From Trileptium ribeirensis (lineage: Eukaryota > Nematoda > Enoplea > Enoplida > Thoracostomopsidae), in the NCBI GenBank assembly GCA_030248225.1, contig JASANE010029210.1:1-64000 (forward strand): 64,000 nt of DNA, read 5' to 3'. The position numbers were made by a program, and so were the translations under genes. The first letter of the stretch is position 1. Every line of letters starts with the position of its first letter. Below, in pieces: positions 12,201-24,200 of this stretch. The notes under the pieces are model-generated. The model was not told the DNA's origin, made no database searches, and was given only the letters and a program-made list of their open reading frames with translations.

Positions 12201-15200
12201 AAAGCAGAATGGGACTATATATACATATATATTTCCATTGTGTTTTAAGTCGATCTGAACTACAAATATTGCTATATTTCCACTTAAGTCGTCGACGATT
12301 TTTTTATACCTACCATAACTATGTTCGCAAAGATTTCTGTTTTCCGGGTGTCTGAGGGCCAGAGATTCCAGTGGCTAAAATTCTTGACTCGCTTGTTAGC
12401 TGTGTTCAAATGACTAACCATTATTTGTTGAATCAGACTACTTTCGGTTTTATTCATTTCAACTGCTGTTGTTTTGTCTTCGCTTTCAAAATGATATTAT
12501 TTTGGTGCAAATTGTTACAAATCTTTTCTTTTATCGGTAGCCATTTTCTATTACCAAATTGTAACAGTCAGTACTATATATATTTGCCACACTCTTAACT
12601 CATTTCAGTCATGTGGTGTACGGTCCCCGTTTCAAACAGCAGTTTCAGATACCCTAGAACACTTTGTCGTTTAGTTCTTTAGTCAGCTTGCTTCACTCGC
12701 CTGGTTTTCGATCATAGTAGTTCTGACTTTTTGTTTAAAACAGGACTATAGATGCTTGCGATGTCCATGTCCCCAAATTCTGTAAATTCGTTTTATATCT
12801 GCATATTGACTGTTGAGTTTTCCTCGATTTTAATTCAAAATTTCTAAATTGTGTTTATGGATAGTTTTAGTGCTTACTGATATACGACATAATTGTCAAT
12901 TTGAAATTTTATTATCATTACTATTTACTTCAGGAGACAGTTGAAGGAGATGTCAATGCATTTCATGGAGTTCTGATCTTCTGCATGATTCTTGGTGGTA
13001 TTCTGCTGATCGTTGGCTTCTTGGGATGCTGTGGAGCAGTTCTTCAAAGCCAGATAATGCTTGGAATAGTAAGAATAGCATGAAAATATATGTTGATTTT
13101 AGCGACGGTCATTAGAAATAGCATTATGGTTTTATTTTATGTTCTTTATAGATGTAGCTGTAGATGTCGATTTTTTATTCTTTGTAGCTGTAGATATATT
13201 CTTTAACCGTTATCATTATAATCTCGGTTGTATACTGAAATTTAAAGTCTTATTGCATGATAATATTACACTTTAGTCTCACAGGAACAGGTATTTGGTT
13301 TTTAGTTAAAGGTTATCAAACATGACAATACGTTTTCATCGCAATTATTATTACCAGTTAGTCATGTTTTCTGTGATTATAAAATTTTTTTCGTGTCCAG
13401 TGCTGCCAATTGACTACAACATATGTTGAGAGTTATTTCTCAATGTGTTTTAACCGAGTTTTTCGCGCGGCGTATGGTTGCAAGTGTGTTATTTTTTGCT
13501 TGCTTTAAGAAATTCCTCAAAAAAAAACTTAGCAACTGCTAATAATTACCGGAAAAGCTGCGTAAGATACTTGGAGTCAAAGAACCCTAGTTCAATTATT
13601 GGCATCGGCTTGAGTTTTTCGATACACAAATTAATTGTGGATTTTTAGAAAAGTGAATAAAACTGCATAAAACTGCGAAAAATATTTCTTTCACATTTCC
13701 AATTTTTACAAATTCTGTGGAATATGTATATTCAACTATGACACAGAACATACTTAGCAATGCAGTATTTTCGAAGACTGTACACCACTAAATTACCTTT
13801 AACAGAATTACTTTACAATAACCGAATGCTGCTGTTTAATCCTTTCATGCCCGCAGGGTCAAATGGACTTAACATACATTGCGAGACGTTGTGTTTACTA
13901 AATTTGTCACATGCACTACATTTGCGCGTGCGTTATTATTCGCCCGGGTTGTGAAGTTCTTTAAGGGACCGCCCAACAGCTCCTGGATACCTCAGTGGCT
14001 TGCGTACGTAACTTTCACCCGAACGTCCCGGATTCGATCCCTGGCGATGGTGTGAGTTTGGCAAACATTGCACGATACACAAATTAATACGGGCATGAAA
14101 GGTTCAACAGATTACTTTACTGGACTGGTGTGACCACTTCAAAGAGACAAAATGTTAGAGAGATAGAAAGTTTATTTGTTAATTTATCATTGTTTATTTC
14201 AGTTTGTTGGCGTTGTTAGCTTCGTCGTGTTGATGCAATTCATTATGATCATTTTATTGGTTGTTGACAAAAAAAAGGTACAGTTAAAAGCTAAAATTCG
14301 GTCTATCAGATTTATTTTTTAATTGAACCATGTTTGGAGGAGAAGCAAGCAGCAGAGACTGGCTTCTGCTGACACATAAACGAACTGTCAATTTTTTTCC
14401 AGATAATTTTAAATTAGCAATTAGAACGCTCTGAAATGTTATATTTGAAGCAATGATGTATTAATTATATAAAGTCGTTTAAGATAAAATGTAATAAAAT
14501 TGCAATTTTAATGCAAATATGATATGTAAAATGTTTCAACTTAAACAGTTTAAGTTCATATTTGCGTTTTGAAGTGAAAATGTTTGAAGACTTCATAACG
14601 TTCTTTTGCATATCGCAAACCATTTTCTACAATTAATGTTCAGCCTTTCGAGCTCAGTACCTCCATTTGGCGTCAGCGTTTATTGTAACGCGTTGTGCAA
14701 ACTAAGTATGTCTTGTTGCGTATGTTTGCACACACATTGTTATTCGCTCGCTTTGAGAGGTTCCTTAAGGAACTGAGCAATAGCTCCCCAATAGCCCAGC
14801 GGTTTCCGTACGCCCTTCTCCCCTTTGAGATCATTATGTCCTTCAAGAAGGAACAGGAGTGATGGATTTTCACGAAAGAAGGTCCCCGATTTAGGCTTAC
14901 GAATATAACTCATATTAGGACGTTAGGATAGGGTCAGGCTTAATATATCATGAATGGCACAGTCCATGTAAAGTTTACGTCCTCCAGGTTGGCTTTGTTT
15001 AACGAGTTATTTTCCAGCCATTAATCTAGTCGTTTAATAAAAACTAATTAAACCGTTGATGCATGAAATAATGTCCATTCCTAAACTTAAACTAAGACTT
15101 ATGCTTAGCGTTAGGCCTAGGATTTCACATAAATGGCAATAAGTCCTTATCCCTTGGGCTGATTGAGTTGATTTTACTACCTTTTGACTCTGCTTACAAT

Positions 15201-18200
15201 ACGGTTCGAACGGTGCATCAAATTATATATTTATCGAGAAAATGATTTTGAAAACTGTGGGTACCAAAGGAACCAAAAAGCTGAAAAAAGAATTTGCCAT
15301 AATTATTTCCAAAATAGTTATTTTCTGAACCGCCTTGTTGACCTAACTCGACTGGTCGTACAATTTTCTTTGTATCTCCAAAAATGACCAATTTCGAGCT
15401 GGGTGCGTTTCTAGAAAACCCCGTTTTATATTTCATCAAAATATCGAGCTCATTAAGGGCCAGTGTGCTAGTATCCATAACGCCTGCTTATTGCGATTTA
15501 TGTATATGTGCAAAATAACTGGCTGTTCTGTAACAATAATACAATGTATCAGTATTATTGTACTTTATAGTCTTTCTTCACAACTGTTGATTTATAGATC
15601 CGAGATTCCATTGCTAAAGGATTAAGCAAGGCGGCGAATGACACAAGTGTTAGCTGTGATTTCTGGAAAACGCTACAGGCAAAAGTACGTCTTTGTAAAT
15701 GTCTTTGTAACAATTGATTGTTTAAATAGGTCTTTATTTCTTAAGGAAATTGTATGCTCTGTTCCTGCCGTTGTTGCTACACTGTCACAAAATTACATGT
15801 ATAAACTTTACATGCATTATCTTTTGGTCTTTAGCTTTTGATATTTGTTTTTTTGGCTTGTTCTAAATTTAGAGCGCTTCTATAGTGGCTTAATCTTGTT
15901 TCTCCTGTAATTTTTGAAACACTCGTTCGATCTTTTTACACCATTTTCCACTTTGTCTCAGCGCATGGAATCGACAGACACACAAAACAACTACATTAAA
16001 ATTAAAATTTTTAAAAATTAACAACAATTTCTTATATTTTGTTTTTATCGGACATCTGGGGATCGCTGTCAAAATAAATTTGGCTACAGCTCGGCATGGG
16101 CAGTGGTAGAGCCTCGCGCTGCCTGAACTAGCGAGAAACTTCGCGGTATGTATAATACAATATAATTTACGTTTGATCTTTTTACACCATTTTCCACTTT
16201 GTCTCAGCGCATGGAATCGACAGACACACAAAACAACTACATTAAAATTAAAATTTTTAAAAATTAACAACAATTTCTTATATTTTGTTTTTATCGGACA
16301 TCTGGGGATCGCTGTCAAAATAAATTTGGCTACAGCTCGGCATGGGCAGTGGTAGAGCCTCGCGCTGCCTGAACTAGCGAGAAACTTCGCGGTATGTATA
16401 ATACAATATAATTTACGTTTGATCTTTTTACACCATTTTCCACTTTGTCTCAGCGCATGGAATCGACAGACACACAAAACAACTACATTAAAATTAAAAT
16501 TTTTAAAAATTAACAACAATTTCTTATATTTTGTTTTTATCGGACATCTGGGGATCGCTGTCAAAATAAATTTGGCTACAGCTCGGCATTGGGCAGTGGT
16601 AGAGCCTCGCGCTGCCTGAACTAGCGAGAAACTTCGCGGTATGTATAATACAATATAATTTATTATTTACAATGACTTGTAAAATATCGATTTCTGAGTC
16701 GGAAAATACAAAATAGTCTGATTATTCACAACTACCGTCGGTAGTTTGACCTTGTGTTATTTCAAAATGATCCCATTACTAGTGGTAGTTAAGCCTTACA
16801 ATATCTAATTGTGTTAAATTCCCTGACACAAACACCTCAGCAACGGCTGGTCGGATCGATGCCGGTGAGGGCTTAAAATTTTTTTTCTCTTTTCTCTGCG
16901 GTTTTGAGTCTTACATTCCTAGCTCAATGTCTTGATCTATTGTCACTGAAAAATAGTATTTTCAAGACTTTACGTTATAAAACTTGCAAATTTGCTAACT
17001 AATTTTAATGACTGCAACTCCGGTACCGATTCACGTGTTGTTTTACATATAGTATAAAAGCGTTTACTTCTATATCCCTTGTTGGCACCGTTGAGACAGA
17101 AGAACCTATATTTTCAGGCCTAAATTTCAAACTCTGCGGATCTCTTCAAGTACATGTTTTTTCTATTTAGGCACAAAAATTTATTGGTCCACGTCTTGAT
17201 GCCCATCGTTTCGAGGAACTACACTTTTAGGCAACTTACATTGCAAAAAATAATTTTAATATTTTCAAGGAGGCTCGACGGTAGTTGTGATCTCGCTGCT
17301 AGGGGAGCGTAGCAGGTTTTTTATAATTTATTTAACTAGTATTAAAGCGGCAGTATAATATTGTGTGGATATTTGAATAAAGAAAACGTAGAGTTGAAAA
17401 AAACTAAACTTCAAATTTCACAGTAGTTAGGAACCGACTCCCTGGTCGCTAGTATTGATAATATTTTTGCATTTAGTCTAAAATTCTGCTGGTTTTTTTA
17501 TATTTCAGCTTGACTGCTGTGGAGCAACTGGGTCACCTCCACAACATTGTGTCCTTAAATCACCTTGCGCACCAGGTCATTTCCAGGTAAGCACTGTTTT
17601 GATATGTACCATTTTTAGTCATTGGCACCGGGGGTATTATGTTTATTTCGTTGAAAAAACAATAGGGCAAAGTTTTTGGGTGTAGCATGCCCGAATTTCG
17701 GATGAATATACAGTGTAACGTAAAGTAGAATCGAATCTAAGGCTAACGGTCAGCTATACAGTTAGTATATCAAGAATGGCATAGTCTGTATTTCAGTTAG
17801 AACCTCAAATATACCTAAGTCAAAATGAAAGCCACCACTGGTGTTTAAAAGTGTTTGGTTTGTACTACTCAGTTACCTAAAGGCAAACTTTGGAGCACCT
17901 GGAGCAACAATAACGTATGACTGCGGCATTGGCGAACCGCAATCATGCGAATTAGGTTCTGCATGAGGCATCTATGAAGACCCGTTGTTGTTACGTTAAC
18001 ATAGGCTTGCGCTTAGCATTTAGTCGAGAAGCGCACAATCTGCATATTCTTTAGATTTTTAAACTTGACTACTTGGTCTTTATAATCGCCGCCAACGTTC
18101 AGAATATGATGGCTTACTATGCGTCCAGTTCATAGGAAAATTGTATTTTTAACTTACGGAAACAAATTTGGCTGCCGAAAAGTCACATTTGCGATAGCGG

Positions 18201-21200
18201 TTCAGCTACAACGTCCGAGATTAAAAACTGGACCCAGTCTATGTGTGCAATGAAATCAAAAAACTTGTCAACTCGTTGTCGCCTTGATTATATGTGTTTA
18301 TATAAACACTGACTGCTTAAGGTTCATAGACACCGCGCACAGGTAAGCAATAACCAATTATGACGTTACAAATTTACGGCTGTGATAATATTTGGAAATT
18401 TAAAAAATCTAAATTACACAGTATGCGTATTAATTTTATGCGCGACTAAACCTAAAATGACCCCGTTGGCCGTCCTTATTTGTCAAAGCCGATGTGGAAT
18501 CGAAAACCATTGTTACGGAACAAACAAGGAGTTTGGCACGGTTTTTCGTTAACCAAAATTGGATAAAGTGAAATCCAGCTGCCAGAAATTGCTAACAATC
18601 TTGGAACACAATTTTGGCGATTTCTTTTTAATAGAAAACGGTTCACTGCTAATTAGAACACCGGCTAATTCAGGATTCGCTTTTGTTCGCCAACACGAAC
18701 GTGGTTAAAATTTTTAGTTTTCAGCATACGCGAACATTGCCGTCGCAAATGAAATTGAACAAATTTTTATTCACAAAACAGTTAAATTTTCTGTAAATGT
18801 TCAAGTGTTCGCGAGCAAACAATTTTAATATTTTAAATTTTCAACAAATTTGTATAATCATTAAATTATTGACCTGGAATCATAGTGGAATAAGATATAG
18901 TAAAAAAACTTGTTCGCGAACAATTTCACCCATAAAATCTTCACTAGTAAGTTGTAGATTCAAACACAACGCGAGCGCGATTAATACGTAATTATCTCCA
19001 ACGCAACTTTAATTTTAGCAAATGTTCGCAAACATTTGATCCTTGGTGATTTTAATTATAATGGTCACAGTGATGTCGCTTGCGTATTTCTCTATGACAA
19101 AATAATTTATTTAAAAATAAATTTATTTAAGAACTATTTTTGTGTTCGCGAACAACATTTGCTTAAAATATAAGTTTGTTTTCGCGAACAAATCTACTTT
19201 TTTATACGTTTGCATTCACGAACAAGTTTAAAAATTCTTTATGTCAAATGTTGAACAACGTCTTTAAAATAGTTTCCATCTCTGAGTTATTTCACCCCAT
19301 TTGTCGAGCGATGCCTCGCCGTAACAATGTTCACGAACAAAACGCACGAATTTAAAACTCACAAAATTATGTTTTCAACTATTTGTGGATTTCATTAAAG
19401 AATTTGCGAATCAAAAATTACCCATTTCATACCACCTCACAGCTGTTCTTAAGTGGCTTTTACTACATTATGCAGTCACAAAGAAGCGTTCTGTTACAAA
19501 AATATGGCTATTTTAAAAATAGGATGGTAGGCGGGGTCTTTTAAGTTTAGTTGAGCGTGAGAATGTTGATTTGTTTAGATTTAGACGTACATTTTATATA
19601 AGTAATGGTTTTAATTAGCATTGAAGGGTGTTGAGGAATTCCCTAACGACAAGCTGGTAAAAATATACATTTGTCATATAATTTACAAGAATGCATTGCT
19701 ATATTGAATGAGATGAAACTCATCAAGACTGCATTGCTATATTGAATGAGATGAGGTAACATGAAGAGAAATGAACTAAAGACAAGCCCGTAATTTATAT
19801 TTTTGTATTAAGCTGCAAGAATACATTGCTATATTTCAGGGTTGCAGTGATGCGTTGTATTTCAAAGCGAAATCCTCGGCGAAATCAGCCTGGGCCTTGT
19901 TTCTGGTATTCATGCTTCTGGAGGTAAATTATATTATTTTGAGTATAAATTTTTTTTAAACCTATGAACCTTGTGATCAGTCATATAGTTGTCACTGCAT
20001 AAAGGCTGTTGCAGGTGTGCAAATCGATACAAATCGCTGTCCCGATTTGCGCTGTAGTACGTTAGTCTTGCCTAATTTTGCGTCAGTCCTTAATTTTTTA
20101 ATTTTTATTTTTTTATTTTTATTTATAAGCGGATTTTTTGCTTAAGTGTCTACATTATGCAAGTGGCGATGCGATTTTTGACTACCTTACTATAATATAA
20201 ATCCAAACACTGCTATGGAAATTCATTTCTTCAAAATGTTGATATATTTAAATTCCTTTACCTTAGTTTTGAAAAAAGGTTAAAAAACTGAATCTGATAA
20301 GTCAGTGGCATAAAGTGTACACGCACAACAATTCAGGGCCACTTGCGCACAACGTTGTTGAAAAACATTTCTAAATCGTAATCCAGCTAGTATTGTTACA
20401 ACTGTGAGACGTTTAGCAAGGACACGTCTATCGTCTATGTTTATGAGCTTTTTGACGGTGCCTATGATACGTGGGCACAGATCGCTGGATAGTAGAGGTG
20501 ACAAGTTTGGCCCGAAACTAGGCCCAATACGTGCCCGGCCCAGCCTAGAAGCCACGCCAAACGGGTCTGTCTCATTTTAATTCGTGCAGTGCCCGGTAGG
20601 GCTTGGAGCCTGAGGTGAAAATTTCTGCCCGGGTCGGGTCGCCAATTTTTAAAAAGCCCAAAACTCAGCCCGAAGCCCTGTCAAGAAAGTTTGAAAAGAT
20701 GAATAGTGAACACAAATTCAATACAAAGAAACGTGTATATTGCAGAGTGACTTGGATACGCATGTTTTTTTTATAAATTTTTATCAAGTGCACTAAGGAT
20801 ATTGCCACTTTTCGACTATGTGAAAGACAACGTGCCTTATTCGTAGTTTTATTGACTGCGTGCTGCATAATCTTGGTAACATGCATATGCAATTCTAGTA
20901 CAGGTATCAAGAGTTTAAAAAAACTAAACGGCATAATACATAATGGATTTTCAACCTTACCTCAAACAAGATGAAACGCATTCGCTTGTTGAAAATTTTA
21001 AACCGAATATATTGCATAATCAATAACAAATCACAAAATTCATTCATTTTAGGCTTTCAAATTGTTGATTTCTTGCCTTTGCTTAAACACGATGAAACCC
21101 GTTCGCTTGTTGGAAAATTAGAATTAAGTCTATTGAATAATCAACAATAGACCGGAAAATTTACTCATTTTAGGCTATAAAATAGCGAAGTTTTGGCGTT

Positions 21201-24200
21201 ACTTCAAACATTATAAACCGCATTCCCTTGTTGGACAATGTTGAATCATATGCAGTTAATAATGAACAACATATCGCAAAATACGGGCCTAATATAATGC
21301 ATTAGCTGCCTGCAAACTACGTTCGTCAAGGCCTCTGTTAAGGAATTTTGAATGGGGCGAGCAACGTCTGTTAGTAGTGTGGCGGGCAATGACGACTTGG
21401 AATGAAAAGAACGAAAAATTACGAGATATTGATAACGGCTATCAAGTGTGGGGTGTGACAACTATTTGGAGTATGGGGTGACAATTTTCATGTGAAGAAC
21501 ATGTCTACTAATCTGTATTCAATATAACATTGTTCGGAATGAGATTTACATTACATTTATTTTAAATGACTAATTGTGAGTCGAAATTTCGCGGCAAATC
21601 GTGTCCGTGTAGACTAATGTGTGCGCTATTCTTGGGGTTAATTTTGGTGTAGCGGGTAGCAAATCCAGTGAGTAGGGGTCAGTTGCCCCTCCACTCATAA
21701 GGCTAACAAAGGCCCCGGATATGTACCATTAATTTGTGCGAAACTGGCTTAGTCAAATGTCTCGGTAACAACTGTTAACGAGTGCCGTTCGCGGGTGCCT
21801 TAAAACCTACTGAACGGACTTTAAGGGCAACAAATCACAAGAAAGTAGTCTCCAGTCATGGATTAAATGGCTCTGTGGGCGACAAATTACGAGAAAATAG
21901 TCCTCGTTATGGGTAAAATGGGAACGAAGTCAGTGGCAGTAGACTGACATATACTGGCAGGAGCGCTTGGCTAATAAGTTAATGCCGGTCGCTTTATCGC
22001 GGCACACAGAAGAGCCCATCAAGGTCAGCGAGTGTAAAACACGGTCCGTAGCATCTACTGCGGGGCAGTCATCCGGATTACCGGTCTGTTACATTATTTC
22101 TGGTGTATCGCTGGTCAAAGTATGATGACCCAGAGACACCTGATGATAGGAGCATGGCGGGGCCTAAATTACAGTGCAAGGTGAGTGAAAAAATGAAAGC
22201 CCAGCTGTGATGGGTGAAGTCCGATATTGGCTGGCTTGAAAAGCTGGGAGTTGTTAGCATGAATCCTACACGCAGGCGGTTCGAATCAGATGGTCACAGA
22301 CTTAATGATGGAGTTACGACCGACTGGGACAGCTATGACGGACTCTTCAGGGGAAGCACTCCCCATCCCAAAATAACGCCATAAATATATATAGGTCATT
22401 TCACAACTTCCTGTTGGGCAAATCGTGGTATGAATCCGAAAATTAAGACGTCGGTCACTACAGCGTTTGCACAATGCTCGACAATGATAAAAACCTGAAT
22501 CGCGTTAACTGTTGACATGGGAAGAATTGAAGAGGTATGGTGTTACTGATAAAGCTTCACGGCCCGATCATCCTTCGTGAAGTGAAACAAGCGCTGAATA
22601 ACATCTGATGCGCAAAGTTGCAATGGCAGATAGTATAGCTGCGTAATTATTGAAGGCCGGTGGACCTTCGCTAATACACCGCATGTTTGAGCTTTCAACT
22701 TCTGTTGGACCGATAACAGCTGCCCCAAGACTTTAAAGATGCCCATGTCGTTACAGTTTACGAAAAAAAGGAGAAAAAATCGCGGGATTTTGCTCCTTGC
22801 CATCGCTGCAAAGCCTTCGCCATGGTGCCGCTCAACCGGCTGAAAATGCTTTCTTAATAGGTTCTACCCATAAGTCAGTGCATTCTCACAGCTCGCATAT
22901 CCACAAGTGACATAGTTTTCATCTTTAGGCAGCTCCTGGAAAAAGCTGTCAAATAACAAGATCTGACAGCTGTACATCATATTTGTTGTTTTTTCGAAGG
23001 CATTCGACACCGTTAACCGAACCATTCGGTGGAAAGTGTTCTCACAACATGGATGTCCCAGCATATTCCCGCAGGTTGTTTGTCGGTTTTATCACAAACT
23101 GTCCACAACAGTCTCGATTGCGTCTGACACAAGCACCCTTTCACAGTTGAACACGGAGTCAACCAAGCCTGTGTATTGGCGCCAACATCGGTCGCTCTTT
23201 ATCTGGCAGCGATGGTCGAACCATCAGCCAAAAGACCAACAAATGTGTCTATCTAAGCACTCGTCTGGATAGAGGCCTGTTCAATTTTGCCATACTGAAG
23301 GCTTCTACGAAAACCATCTCTATATGTGTGAAAGAGGTGTTTTATGCAGATGACTCAGAGATCGAGGCTTCCAGCTTTTCGACATACAAAAGATAGTGAA
23401 GGAATTGGGTGATGCAGCAGCGTATGAAAAAACGTAACTGGTATATCAGCGGCCTCCACAGCAAATGCCGGAAAAGCAGCCTGAATCTGATAATCGGTCA
23501 ATCCTACGTCTACCTGGATAGCTCTGCTTCTTGCGACAACTTAATAGAGGCAGAGATCAACAGAAGTACTCAATCGTCGTGTAAAGCGTTCGGAACTTCC
23601 AAAGATCGTCTGTAGTCCAGACATGACATAAAACTGCACACTAAAATCAAAGTGCACAACGCTGCAGTTGTGCCATGTTTTCTGCACCCAACAGAGACAC
23701 AAGTCCTTTACCGCAATTATTTCGGACAGGTCGGACGCATTCAGCTCCGCCGTCTTACCCAGATGATGAACATCACATGTTAAGCCAAAATATCGGATGT
23801 CGCTATCATTCAACGTGCAGGCGTTGCAAGCTTTGAACCACAACGCAACGAGGTGTGCTTGTCACATTTCCTGAATGCCAGAAGATCGACTTCCCAAAAA
23901 GTATTGTTCAGCGGGCTTTAATATGAAAAACAAAAATATGGTGGACAGAGGTTTAGGTTCAAGCACATATTAAAAGAGGAACATGGTCAGAGCGAACATA
24001 AATCCAAAATCACGAGAACAGCAGGCGTATAACAGAGCAGGTTAGCGTAACTCACTACATCAGGCTAAAAAGATTGTTGAAGCAAGGAAACAATCTGCAT
24101 TGTAGGTTGATAATGACAGGCGTCATACATCTTTAAACACGGCCGAATTCAGTTGTGACAATTGCGGCCGCCAGTGTTGTTCTGAAGCTGAACTGACAGC

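Larger units (their letters stand above)
9293..12933 (+). other. Intronic interval expected to contain the missing tetraspanin exon 2
   Basis: Exon 1 ends in the middle of TM1 and exon 3 begins near the end of the small extracellular loop, so roughly 30-40 codons of phase 0/0 sequence are needed here. I read the stretches after candidate AG acceptors on the + strand. None gives a Gly-rich TM1 second half followed by a short polar loop. The best hydrophobic stretch, around 12,438-12,537 (opening TTFGFIHFNCCC), lacks glycine and the expected motif. The interval does contain a GC-rich block, a dispersed repeat copy and a 132-bp repeat array, listed separately. The exon may be strongly diverged, lost, or missing from the assembly. 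Confidence 0.5.

Noticed and set aside
12371..12598. Hydrophobic 75-codon frame as tetraspanin exon 2
   Set aside because: It has no glycines in the right places and no small-loop sequence, and the best AG/GT borders give an unrelated peptide.
15890..16564. 224-codon open frame on the minus strand
   Set aside because: It is made of the 246-bp repeat; a period divisible by three keeps any open unit open. No domain, no splice context, and it overlaps a tRNA-like segment.
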